Below, piece by piece: positions 24,944-39,543 of a stretch of DNA of 64,000 nt (the stretch's first letter is position 1; every line of letters begins with the position of its first letter). The notes beneath the pieces are model-generated. The model was not told where the DNA came from. It did not search any database and saw only the letters and a list, made by a program, of their open reading frames with translations. The position numbers were made by a program, and so were the translations under genes. The stretch comes from Craterostigma plantagineum (Eukaryota > Streptophyta > Magnoliopsida > Lamiales > Linderniaceae), in assembly GCA_027422505.1 (NCBI GenBank), contig JAPQWV010000368.1, positions 62,001-126,000 of the forward strand, in the 5' to 3' direction.

Positions 24944-25175
24944 TATTATGAATAATATTATTTATGTGGATGTCCACATTAATTATTAGTTGTAAATGTT
25001 AGGTTGAATAGTACATATAATTGCCTTTACACAGGCTATCGTTTGTAAAGTTTAGAGATAGAACTTCAGTTGTTAAAGCACATTATATTATTCAATACAT
25101 TGCTCATTTTTCTATGTGTTGAACGTTATCTATTATGCTTATTATATTTATGTATAAAATAAATATTTTATAACA
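24944..25175 (+). repeat. 3' LTR of the decayed Copia element
   Basis: It aligns over its full length with 19122-19352. It is preceded by a purine-rich AAGGGGGAG tract at ~24935. Confidence 0.82.
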
Positions 25176-25285
25176 AAAATCAATGCTTATATATCTATTA
25201 TTTAATACAATTGTTATTTTTGGTGGGCCGCTAAAATTTTCCAGCCCGCCCCACCACTAGCTCGTTTGACAGCTCTAATTTTTAC

Positions 25286-25698
25286 GTGTTGGGAAGCTCT
25301 AATTCTTCAATTTTTTTTTCCTGAGGCCCATGGACACATAGTGGCCGATATGACTTGGTGATGGAAATTTTTAATTGAGAGATATAATGGGCTATTTTTC
25401 GTCATCTAAGAACGAAACTCGTGTAATGATGAGAAAATATCATATGATTAGTCATACTAAGTCATGGGAGATAAATGAGATTCAGGTCTAGGGAAAGTTT
25501 AGCCACTGAGAATCAATATCCCTTTTTATTGTGCCCAAAGAAAAAAAAAATCAATCTTTAGGAATTAGCAAAGGATAGATAAAAATTGGACCGTGATATC
25601 ACATAATTTCAATTCTAACTTGTTTGTCTTGACTATTGATGTTATTAAAATATAAAAACAGAGAAGAATTAAATGGATTATTAAATGCTGGTGTGATT
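25286..25698. other. Intergenic, nothing recognised
   Basis: AT-rich spacer between the nested element and the Stowaway-like element. Confidence 0.45.
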
Positions 25699-25700
25699 TA

Positions 25701-26184
25701 CTCCCTCCGCCCCCTTATTTTCTCACACTCATTCCATTTCGAGCGTCCCAATAATTTTATCACATTTCCTTATTTAGCAAAAACTATCACAAACAATCGA
25801 TATAATAATATTAAATATTCTTAAAAGACGTGTTAAAATATATACTTTTTTACCTTTTCATTCCATTTCGAGCGTCTCAATAATTTTATCACATTTCCTT
25901 ATTTAGCAAAAAATATCACAAACAATCGATATAATAATATTAAATATTCTTAAAAGACGTATTAAAATATATATTTTTTTACCTTTTCATTCCATTTCGA
26001 GCGTCCCAATAATTTTATCACATTTCCTTATTTAGCAAAAACTATCACAAACAATCAATATAATAATATTAAATATTCTAAGACGTGTTAAAATATACAC
26101 TTTTTTACCTTTTCATTGTACTATATTGTTATAATAATGCCACCTTAATTTGCATGCCCGGCAAAGTTGCTGGGACGGAAGGAG
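25701..26184. mobile_element. Stowaway-like miniature element with a triplicated core
   Basis: The ends CTCCCTCCG and GGACGGAAGGAG form Stowaway-type inverted repeats flanked by TA (25699-25700 and 26185-26186). Inside, a unit starting ATTCCATTTCGAGCG occurs three times, at 25731, 25860 and 25989, with periods of 129, 129 and ~126 bp. The copies are nearly identical. The related element at 38494-38701 has the same core only once, in the opposite orientation. Confidence 0.85.
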
Positions 26185-26535
26185 TATTTAATTTCAAGAA
26201 CTACGAAAACAATAAAAAGGGTTCAGTCCAAAGCTTCAGATATTAGAAACGTAAAAAGGCTGTCAATGTTTTTAGAAATATTTTTCTGAGAGAAAAGTTT
26301 CAATATTATATGGTATATCATCAGCTAAAGGATGACTGTGTTTTTTTTTAAATAAAAGAAGAAACGTAAAAAGGGGGTCTTTTTAAAAAATAGCCTTTGA
26401 CTCGGTCAACTTTAAAAAAAATAGCCCGTCGATTCTACCTTTTGAAAAATAGCCTTCAATTTAAGGGTATTTTCGTCTTTTTACAGTGTCTGTAAAAACC
26501 ATTATGTTAAATCGGGGCCGCACTAGGGTGGGCGG

Positions 26536-26607
26536 GTGTGTTGTAGTCCAGTGGTTGTGTAGTCAGACGTTCAAGTAGTAGGTCGTGGGTTCAAATCCCC
26601 AACACAT
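26536..26607 (+). ncRNA. tRNA-like segment with pol III A and B boxes
   Basis: A box A match TAGTCCAGTGG (26544-26554) and a box B match GGTTCAAATCC (26588-26598) are spaced as in tRNA genes. GTGTGTT at 26536-26542 can pair with AACACAT at 26601-26607 as a seven-pair acceptor stem. The T-stem is imperfect and no standard D arm forms, so this is a tRNA-derived promoter, as in a SINE head, not a working tRNA gene. Confidence 0.6.
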
Positions 26608-26648
26608 ATTTTATATATATATATATATGGCTGCCCAAATGCATTGGG

Positions 26649-26820
26649 CGGGACCTCTGCTAGCATGGGCGGGGCCCCTGCTATATAGCACGGGTCCCCT
26701 GCCCAGCATGGGCGGGGTCCCGTGCTGCAGTAGGCACAACACAGCACGGGACCCCGCCCATGCTGGGCAGGGGACCCGTGCTATATAGCAGGGGCCCCGC
26801 CCATGCTAGCAGAGGTCCCG
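26649..26820. repeat. Perfect 79-bp inverted repeat (hairpin 1)
   Basis: The arms 26649-26727 and 26742-26820 are exact reverse complements, separated by a 14-base loop at 26728-26741. The arms are GC-rich and contain smaller palindromes such as GCTATATAGC and GGGGCCCC. Confidence 0.95.
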
Positions 26821-26842
26821 GCCGCTGCCCAAATGCATTGGG

Positions 26843-27014
26843 CGGGACCTCTGCTAGCATGGGCGGGGCCCCTGCTATATAGCACGGGTCCCCTGCACAG
26901 CATGGGCGGGGTCCCGTGCTGTGTTGTGCCTACTGCAGCACGGGACCCCGCCCATGCTGGGCAGGGGACCCGTGCTATATAGCAGGGGACCCGCCCATGC
27001 TAGCAGAGGTCCCG
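26843..27014. repeat. Near-perfect 79-bp inverted repeat (hairpin 2) with inverted loop
   Basis: The arms 26843-26921 and 26936-27014 match those of hairpin 1 with one substitution in each arm. The 14-base loop at 26922-26935 is the exact reverse complement of the first loop. The unit lies 194 bp downstream of the first, and the short stretch leading into each hairpin is in the same orientation. Confidence 0.95.
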
Positions 27015-27500
27015 CCATTTGTTGCACAGCAGGGGCGTGCCCCCTGCTTAGGGGACCCATGCTTTGTAATAAGGGACCCCGCATTTTTCTGGGAGCCGAT
27101 TAGTAATGGCGTTAAAGTCATTTTACATTTGGAGGCTATTTTTTTAACGTTGACCACGTCAAAGGCCATTTACTTAAAAATCCCCGTAAAAAGGCTGTCA
27201 ATTATTTCCAGCCAAACCAAAGCCACCAAAGGGCTGCCGCTGGGCCACACACAGGTGAATTAACTACTCCATTATTGATTCCTCCAAGAATTGCTGGTAA
27301 GTTTCTCTGTGATTCTTGAAGAAGATTTTTTATTTTGTGAGTTATTTCTTGGATCTATGCTATTGATATGGGATTGTTTGTACGGAACAGCGAGGGGAAA
27401 AATGAAGTATTTTTTCGTTTCTTTCCTTTTGAAGCCTTAAAAGAGAGAAGGAGACGAAGGAGGAGAAGATAAAAAAACACTGGGTTAAGTTTTCATCTGA

Positions 27501-29149
<1,649 letters not shown>

Positions 29150-29486
29150 GGGAATAGTGAAAATATATATATGTATTGTAATTGGAATTGGATTCAAAGA
29201 CTGACTTCTGATTTGTGTTTTCTTTCTCACCCTTTCTGTAAAATATATAACCAACCTGATTGTCTTCTTGAGTTTCTTATGAATTTCCAGGCAAGAACAA
29301 AAGCAATCTTCTCGACAATACAGAAATCCCCATTTACAAAACGGATGACTTTTTTTACAAGGAAAAATCACTCGGATTTTCTTACAGAAAACAGAACAAA
29401 GAGGTTTCTAACGCGAATGGATCGCAACCCTCGAGTTTTCTTTTTGTTTTTTAGAAAGAAAAAAAAAAGGAATCGCAAGAGCTGTC

Positions 29487-32400
29487 TTATAACTTTACAG
29501 GGTCGTATTTCTCGCCCATGGCGCCGCCTTTGCGTTTCTGAAATTGAATGTACCGTAAAGTGCTTTCGAAGAAAGAATCTGAGGCGTAATTCGCAGTTGT
29601 ACCATCGCTTTGCATCACAGTTGTGATCAGCTCTATGAGGTCTTGGATCGCGGACGACGTTATCTGTGGATTTCCTTTCTCGAAAAAATAAATGTACCTG
29701 ACGAATGTTGCGTAAATAGGTAAATACATATACAGATGTACGGTTAATATAGCAATTTTGAGACGGATGAATTAAACAACTAACTTGTTCAGTATTTCGA
29801 CGAAGAGTGTAACTGGTCCACTGCTACCCCTCGTGACGTTTGACATTTGATGGGCGGCGTTGGCGATCCTCAACGAGCGTTTCAGACATAGCAAAACCCT
29901 GAAATTTGAGGAAAATCATAATGAACGAAAACATGGAAAAGTGAAAAATGAAATAGAAGATCGAAAAATTTACCTTTCTCCATCTTTGATGCCATCTTGA
30001 TCGTCGATCCAGAAAAGATGCGAGCACGCATAGACAGCTCTGCACTGGTCTGGTTTCTTTAAGAGCTTAGCTGAATACTGTAAAAAGAGCCAAAAAATAA
30101 AGGATAAAAACACATAAAAAAAAAACTGCAAATTGCCGCCGGCGAAAAAATGATGTGTTTACCCCAGTGGCTTTGTGAGTTAAGGTATCTCTATTCTCTA
30201 CGCCGAACACATTCATCCTCTGGAGAGTCCCGATTATTAGGTGTATAGCAGTCACCTGGGCTTTCGAATCCTGGGAAACACAGAAAGGCCAACCTTATCA
30301 TCAAAAGCAGTCATCAACAAAGGGAGGAAAACAAGAGGACAAAATTTTTGTAGTTTGAAAGTAGAAACAGTTTTCTGAGATTTACCGCAATTTCTTCCTC
30401 GTAGAGAACAAAAGCTTGCGTGAAACATTCATAAGCCACGTGTTCTAGATCACAGTCGTTAGCTGCCTGGAGATTCAGTTTCCAAAGTAAATGCAATTAA
30501 GCAGGCAATTAAATTAGCACTTGCAAGGAGCAAACTGAATGGTGTAGTGCAACAAAAAATAACAATAGTGGTTATGATTAAATCCGATGAATCACAAAGA
30601 TACGAGAAAGTTTCCTTGCCCGCAGAACAAGTTCACGTTTTGTTTGTGACTGGACAATAAATGTTTCCACGTCCCCAAACAGTACAAGCTAATCAACCTC
30701 GTATGGAATCCTTGTGCAAAACGACAATTTAGGATGGAAAGTTTGTATTCAAGCTCCTAGATGAAAATTTTGATTGGCAGGTTGCAGAAGTATACTGAAG
30801 CATGGATTCCTTTGTGCTTCTACGTGTAAATGGCTATTCCGTATCTCCATTGAGCAGTTACTGTAATGTTAAAGCTTTTACCTCGGCACATTGTAGATAC
30901 AGCCTCAGAGCCAATTCAGGTGTTGAAGCAGCTGAAAGAGCCTCAATAATCTACAGCAAGTTGGAAGAAGATTATTATCTGCTGATCATTACTTGATTGG
31001 ACGTAAAAGTGAAACATTTTACTTCAGCAAGATGCAACAAATTACGCTTCTGTTGTGAAGTTAAATCTCTCCGCCAAACATAAAGATAAGGGTTAACGCC
31101 ATCGAATACATTATAATGATTATAAGGCTCCAAAGGCAGGCGTAAAATTGGAACAGATTTTATCAGCACCTTAGTCAGAAGCTGGAATATCTTCTTTGGG
31201 GTAGCTGGAACTTCTTCTCCGCCTACGTCTCCATCTTGGCTTTGCAATCTTCTTACCAACTAAACCAAAAGAGAGCAGAGAAAATAAAATGCCAGGAGAA
31301 ATGAGTTTTATTCCAAAAATGGCTGTTTGTACAAGAGAAAGTCAACTGGTATGTACTAGAGAAAAAATCAATCTTCGACAGATATTACAATTTAAATTCA
31401 AGCAAAACGAGAAGTCGGAGAACTCATGAAAGGCATTTTAAAAAAAGTTGATTTGCTTGTGACTCTATGGAGCACAAGTCTAGAACAAATATCCCAATAT
31501 GCAATATTGATGCCCTTCCACAGCATACTTCTCAGCTATCTTGTTTAACAACACAAAAGAGTGCAAAAACTGAAGAACCAAATGGAATATAGACCTTGAG
31601 GGAAGAGAAAACAAGAGGTGGCACTGTGAAAGGTAGGCGTTTTGGACCTCCACCGGCAATATGCTTCCACACAGTAGATATTATCTGAAGAAGTAGAGGT
31701 AGCAATAAATAACTTCAGTTAGTGAAATAACTACGAGCAAGCATATAATGGCCAATATCAAGCATGTGCCTAGTGCACATATGAGTAAAGAGAGTCGATG
31801 AATCCTCCTCAAATTACTGATCCACAAGCCATGGAAAAACCAAATATTTCGTGCAAAGAAAATGTGGCTAATTGAAGAGACATATATAGAGTTCAGCAGT
31901 ACAAGAAAAGACCAAGATATGCACACCTTTAACATCTCCTCTGGATCGTCATTATACAACAAATGCATGAGACAAGCAACAGAAGTTTGCTCCTCTATAA
32001 AGTCCTCTTCATCAACCTAGTTGCCAAAATACACAATAAAACATACCTATAAGAACATTCCTTCAAGAAGAATACACAAAAATTCGAAGTCCTAATAAGT
32101 AGGGGAATGCGAGGACTTAAATGTACCTCTTCTGTTGAGATTCCTTCTAAGTCTTTTATAAGGCCTTTTATTAGTTCAAAGAGTACATCAACCTGCAAAA
32201 ATCGAAATTTCGTATAAACGATCACTGAAATCAATGATCCAGAGATCAACATGGTTTTACCTTGTCGGAAGTTGACACATAATTCCTGCTTTTCATGATA
32301 CTTCGGATGATAACCATTGCCATTACTTTATTAGTTCCAGCATCAAGATGTTCCATAACACGGGGATAATTAGAAAGTGTAAGTGCTGTGACAACATCGT

Positions 32401-35400
32401 CATATCTGTCTAGCGGAGCACTCAGAAGGGCAACAACTTGTTTTGTCGCTTTACTACATTCGCTCTTTGGTTTTCCAGACAGCTTTTTGAAGCATGCTCC
32501 CTATCATAATAAGATGACAAAAGCAATGAAAAGTAAGAGGGTGTAGAACACATAGCATACTTTGGCCAGGCAAGCAAGTCTGTTCTAACCTTAAGTAATT
32601 TGATCAATTTGTGTTTCCAAAATTAATTATGTATGGAAAGGGAGTTCTTTTTGTCGTGAAAAACGTTTTAAAGTAGGCGTGTAATCCAACGGACATCAGT
32701 GTGATGTGAATTCTAGTCTTTCATCAAAATCATCAGAGGGAACTGCTAAGGAAATGTCTAAAGATCTTGTAAGAAAAAGCAAAAATAGTGTAGGTATACC
32801 AGCACTTGATCCACATAATCCAGACGATCAGGATGAACACGAAGAGTGAATGTCAGCAGTGAGACATACAAATCAATCACTCCAACTATAGGCATATCGA
32901 CTTGTGCTTCAATAACCTGGCATGAAAAAATCAAATTTGAAAGTGAACTGAGACGTTCCATTACCATCTTGAATCAGACATCACATGTTCAGTTATCAGC
33001 TCTGCCTAGTCTACCAATAACAATTATACTATCAACAATTAAAGCATCATATGCAAACAGATGTATAATTTACTAATCAATGGAGATCCTTCGCAAACAT
33101 ATTTCAACCAGTCCGATATCCAATTATGAGAAAAGAACGAGATTACCTTTCCAATAGCATTGCTGAGCTTTGAAAATGCTTCCGCTTGTAAAAACTCCGG
33201 CAATAACTGTGTGGAGAAAGAATACACATGATGGATAGAAGAATAAAAGAATAAAGTGACTGAGAAATCAATGACTCACTTCTGGATTTGCAGAAGCATA
33301 GTTCGACAACCTCTCCATCAGCTGTGATAAGACTGTTCTTAGATCGACTGTGGGCTGATTAAGAAAAGTACATCTACCCGTTACATGTCGTATAAGTTAT
33401 AGGTCACAAATTTAAAAAATTTCGTATACTTACAAACCAGATTCCAATAAATATAAAAGAATGAATGCTGCCACCAAACAGACGTACCCTAAAGTAAACA
33501 TATATAGCAGAATAGATAAGCTACAGCCTTGCATTCCCCACAGAAACTAGTTAAATCCATCAGAGTCTATGATAAATGTATAGCTGTGTTATGCAATGTC
33601 ACAATTAGAAAACGAGGCTCAAATTCCAACGAAAAAACTTGGGCACACGAAGCAGATGGTAGCACAAGCTATTATGGATTTATTGTCGAAGGATGCAAGA
33701 ATACAGCCAACTTGTACAAATTGCATGAACGCTCACTTGAAGCTGGGGGCAGGCTCCCAACAAGGTCTCCAGGGTTTGTAGGTGGTATTCATCTGGAAAG
33801 ACCTGGATTATGCAGTCCATCAAGTAAACTTGGGCAAGTTCATCCTTGCAATTGACGACCTAGCACAAAAAGAATCAAATGCGCATTAGAGAATAAGATA
33901 ATGTGTGTACGCTATTCAATATTCAGATCCTAAAAGCAATGCTTTGAACCAACCTCCTCCAAAACTCTAGGAAGGACGGTGCCTCTGTATAATTCGAGAT
34001 CAACGCCCTCTATCTGACCAAGGACATGCAAATTTTTACCTACCTGAAACAAAAGATTGAAGAATTTATCGCACCATCGAAATAAGATTTAGGATTTGAT
34101 ATAACTGCTTGGAGAGGTAATTATTACAAGATCACGAAGTTCACTCCTTTCTTTTTCAAGCTTCTCTTTCTCCCTGTAAGGTCCCTGCAGACCATAAATC
34201 CGGAAAGAAGGCCTCAGCTCAGGATCACTGAGGCAAATAAGTGCATAATAAGAATTATCACTCCTTCATTTGCACTCATGATTTTCTATTACTGCCCCAT
34301 GCAAGTATAAGGTACGATAGATGTCCACTGACCTGGTGCTGCATTCGAACCCAAAGTTTATTCATCTCGGTGAAATTCTGTAGCACAAAATCCACGGCAT
34401 CCATGACCGTATCACCTTCACTATAAGACGGGCACGGGGATTAACTAAAATCATAACAAAAACACATTTGGGAACATGATCCTTGCATACTTCAATTGTT
34501 CCAACTAGATCAGTAACATCAGAATCCATATTTAGATTCTGAGAAAAGCCATTCTTTTACAGTTAACAAAAATGTAACAATTACAAGACGAGTAAATACT
34601 TATGTTAGCTACTTTTCATGTGAGATGATAATATGAAAAAAAAAAACAAAAAAGTTGAAATTAGTCGCCAATGACAAATCGTGATGCTATTACATCTGAA
34701 CTATAGCATGTAGAACGTGTCTCATACTTCATCGAGTTTAGACTTGCAAATTCACATGCATTTGTCAAATATATTATAAGATTGGACTTAAACAATTGGG
34801 TGACTTGAATGTAAAGTAGTTAAACAACAACACCGAAGAAAGTAACAATCCATGCCTAAACTGAAAAAATAACCTCAATCCACGATGAAGTAAACTTAAG
34901 CATGCTGCTTACTCTTCATACTCGGAACCAATATCTGGCAACTTATCTCTACTAATCTGAGCAAGATAACTCCTCAAAAAAAGCCCACGGATGGGATGTT
35001 GGACCGCCCGACACATTTCAACGAGGTCTTTAAGCACATCTTTAGCAGGAGCCTCCCTTGACTTTATATAAACAGATCCTACGGTACATAGAAGGTACCT
35101 AAAAGATGACCAAAAGGACCATATACATGAAGAAAGACACACATATTTTAGTCCAAAGGAAACCTTACAGACAGAGCACTTCTGGCATTTCTCAGTAAAT
35201 ATGCAATACTTCACGATCAGAGAATTTCAAGAAAAATGAGACAAAAGCAATCAACTTTAACAACTGAACTTCGGAAAAATCGAAACAACTCACAATCTGG
35301 GCAAAACATTTCCAGCATGCTGAACAAGTTCGTATAAATCAACAACGGAACACCCATGCCGATCTTCATCCCTGAAGAAAAATTCCAATCTCCTCAGCTC

Positions 35401-35810
35401 ATCAAATGCGCGCATATCTAGAAACACGGCAAATCCCAAAGGCGACCATCATCAGCCCATTCACAAGTTCAATCAAGGTGCATCAATAGACAGAATGATC
35501 AAAGAACATACAGAGCTCGTAGTACTTGTGAGGCGACAGTCTAGAAGTCCGTAGCTCAGACAACAATTGCGCCGAGTACTTCAGTGCTTCCCGGAGATTA
35601 TTACCGTCCTGAATTCAATTAACCCGACTCAGAACACAGTTCTTAAATTGGGGCAGCAATTCAATCAGAAACGAAAAAACAAAAAAAAAAAAATCGATCG
35701 CGAAATCAACAACACACCAAAGCACGATGCAGATAGAACGCGTTGTGCTGAATCCCGGCGATTCCCTCTGCTAGCCACTTCTCTTCATCTTCGATTCCAT
35801 TTATCACCAT
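29487..35810 (-). CDS. VPS35: VPS35, retromer cargo-recognition subunit
   Basis: Twenty-two exons (high to low): 35810-35718, 35608-35512, 35417-35294, 35098-34913, 34420-34333, 34184-34128, 34043-33954, 33859-33737, 33354-33280, 33206-33147, 32916-32800, 32500-32261, 32192-32127, 32016-31927, 31684-31595, 31259-31170, 30950-30882, 30466-30386, 30270-30163, 30077-29974, 29898-29785 and 29697-29487. They join to 790 aa, the family's usual length. Hallmarks include [21 protein letters not shown] at the start, [14 protein letters not shown] in exon 4 and [14 protein letters not shown] in exon 14. VPS35 is an alpha-solenoid that binds VPS26 and VPS29 and recycles vacuolar sorting receptors from endosomes. 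All introns are GT-AG on the minus strand. A (CT)n tract lies just upstream of the ATG. Confidence 0.95.
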
Positions 35811-35822
35811 TCTCCTTTTCTT

Positions 35823-35877
<55 letters not shown>

Positions 35878-36183
35878 TCTTCCAAGTTCCAAAATTAGTA
35901 CGTGGAGTGTAATTATGTCTGGTCAACGAACGTCAAGGAGACTCGCAGTAATTATGTCTTCCAAGTTCCATTTATCAACAGTGTCATATTTTTTATTATA
36001 GAAATCATATTTTTATTATTATACTAGCTGTAATTTATTTCTAGCCATACTATTTTGATTACGTGTTCAGCAATCAGCATACGCTCTACGGTAAGAACCC
36101 TTTGCCTTAAACTACACTTACAGCTTAACCCCCGAGAAAACGACACCGTTTCAGCTCGAAATCCTTCACGATCGCAGTCGAGG
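35811..36183. promoter_or_regulatory. Shared divergent promoter region with a (CT)n tract
   Basis: Only 373 bp separate the start codons of VPS35 (minus) and the PGES2-like gene (plus). A ~50-bp (CT)n run at 35826-35876, (GA)n in the VPS35 sense, is the type of pyrimidine-rich element common in plant 5' regions. TCTTCCAAGTTCCA occurs twice, near 35878 and 35957, suggesting a local duplication. Confidence 0.6.
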
Positions 36184-38206
<2,023 letters not shown>

Positions 38207-38493
38207 CTCGAAGTCGACCAGTGTCCCGTCTAAATGATTTTACGTTCGCTCCTTTCAAGTTTCAACAGAGGTATCAGAATAGATATTATACGCATCACTC
38301 ATGATTCTTTTAGCGTATGCCTTACTAGCTCAATGATCACTGAATTTTGCTCGAGGGACATATGTTTTATTTATGTTCATGCTCAATAAAGAGAAACTAT
38401 GGTACTGGGTTCGAGTTCCTTTGGTCTTATCATTCAGAATTGAGGAAAATATATGGTAAATGTGTAAATCCAGCCAATTGTATGAAAATAGTA

Positions 38494-38701
38494 CTCCTTT
38501 CGTCCCAACAACTTTATCACATAAGTTGCTGGGCACGCAAATTAAGGTAGCATTATACAATGAAAAAGGTAAATAAATGTATATTTTAACACGTTTTTTG
38601 AGAATATTTAATATTATTATATTGATTGTTTGTGTAGTTTTATAAAATTATTGGATCGCTCGAAATGAAAAAGTGTGATAAAATTAGCGGTACGGATGGA
38701 G
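38494..38701. mobile_element. Stowaway-like miniature element (single core unit)
   Basis: The ends CTCCTTTCGTCCC and GTACGGATGGAG are flanked by TA (38492-38493 and 38702-38703). The 208-bp interior matches the element at 25701-26184 in reverse orientation, including the TTTATCACA and TTGCTGGGCACGC segments, with one core unit. It lies ~290 bp downstream of the PGES2-like stop codon. Confidence 0.85.
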
Positions 38702-38937
38702 TAATCAGATGGGTGTCCGAAGCAGTAGGTCTAAGTAGTCGAGGTCTTGGCTCCTTCACTATCGTAGTTTGTATAGACTAAAGGAAAGCACCATCGTAGT
38801 TTGTATTAAGGGAAAGCGCATATAAGATAGAAAAAGATCCTTGTGAAAAGCAATTGATTTTTCATTTCCTTCTTCGTGAAAAATAGCTTTACAACGGAGC
38901 CATCCTTATTCCACTCGATTTGTGAAAAGCAAATAAA

Positions 38938-39070
38938 TCGAGTGGAATAAAATATCACTGGTTGTCGAATTGGAATAAAATATCACTGGTTGTCGAATAT
39001 CCGGTAGGTTTGCAAATCGAATCGAATAAAATATCACTGATTGTCGAATATCCGGTAGGTTTGCGAATAT
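38938..39070. repeat. Short imperfect tandem repeats
   Basis: A GGAATAAAATATCACTGGTT unit with TGTCGAAT is repeated three times, and an ATCCGGTAGGTTTGC unit twice. This is local slippage-type duplication in intergenic DNA. Confidence 0.65.
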
Positions 39071-39329
39071 AATCAAAAACTGCAATGCACATATTCATAT
39101 TTGAAGATTATCACATCATGACTATTTTTATTTAAATTTCGATATTTGGATGGTAAAATTCGAATCGCATCTCAAATAGAACAAAAAACTATTCTTTTGC
39201 AACCCCTACTTTCCGCTTTCGTCAATGATCACATCCATTAGAAGATATTCGTGAAAACTCTATTATTGTTGATTTCCAATTTCTTTCTTGTTTTTCACCA
39301 TTAGCCCCAATTTTACGGTGGTCATAATC

Positions 39330-39543
39330 CTAAAACATAAACCCTAAATACTAAATCTTAATCCAGAAATCATAAACTCTAAACCTTAAACCCTAAACAC
39401 TAAGTGCTCGTTTGATTAGTATGTTTATATTTAGGAGGGTTTAAATTAGTTAGGTTTATATAAACTAATTAATGGGTATAAATCATAAACCGTAAACCGT
39501 AAACCCTAAACCAAAATCCCAAACACTAAATCCTAAACACTAA
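39330..39543. repeat. Degenerate telomere-like (CCCTAAA) repeats
   Basis: Many variants of AAACCCTAAA occur (CCCTAAATACTAAA, CTAAACCTTAAACCC, TAAACCGTAAACCG). The array resumes at 40088-40135 after the Tourist-like insertion. An interstitial telomere-like block of this kind can come from repair by telomerase or from simple slippage. Confidence 0.6.

Larger units (their letters stand above)
19122..25175 (+). mobile_element. Decayed Copia retrotransposon
   Basis: LTRs of ~231 bp (19122-19352) and ~232 bp (24944-25175) share most positions but differ at several percent, so this copy is older than the other two complete elements. If the LTR starts at TATTATG and ends ATAACA, the flanks are AAAAT on both sides (19117-19121 and 25176-25180). 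A conventional TG start five bases inside would give no duplication. The interior holds broken gag, integrase, reverse transcriptase and RNase H in normal Copia order, with many frameshifts. A hAT-like element is inserted between gag and integrase. Confidence 0.88.
18850..25277. mobile_element. hAT-like miniature element split by a Copia insertion
   Basis: The left end TAGAGGTGTCAAAACGA is mirrored by a right end whose reverse complement is TAGAGCTGTCAAACGA. The bases outside (18842-18849 ATTGTTAT and 25278-25285 ATTTTTAC) match at 6 of 8, consistent with a decayed 8-bp hAT target duplication. Without the Copia element inside it, the element is ~370 bp with GC-rich ends (AACCGGCCCCGCC) and no coding capacity. 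Confidence 0.65.
26374..27185. mobile_element. Non-autonomous TIR element carrying a tRNA-like promoter and twin hairpins
   Basis: Inverted terminal repeats of ~54 bp (26374-26428 and 27131-27185, starting GGGG and ending CCCC) are flanked by GTAAAAAG on both sides (26366-26373 and 27186-27193). The duplication can be read as 8 or 9 bp, so a hAT-like or Mutator-like origin is possible. No transposase is encoded. The cargo is a tRNA-like segment, a short TA repeat, two long hairpins and a further small palindrome near 27029-27047. Confidence 0.8.

Noticed and set aside
26536..26607. A functional tRNA gene
   Set aside because: The A and B boxes are good, but the T-stem is imperfect and the D arm does not fold, so it is called only tRNA-like.
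26585..27103. Open frames across the twin hairpins
   Set aside because: The Gly/Pro/Ala repetitive products just follow the palindromic GC-rich repeats and show no start context.
29171..29626. A 151-codon plus-strand frame
   Set aside because: It overlaps the last VPS35 exon on the opposite strand and the ROP 3' region, with no domain.
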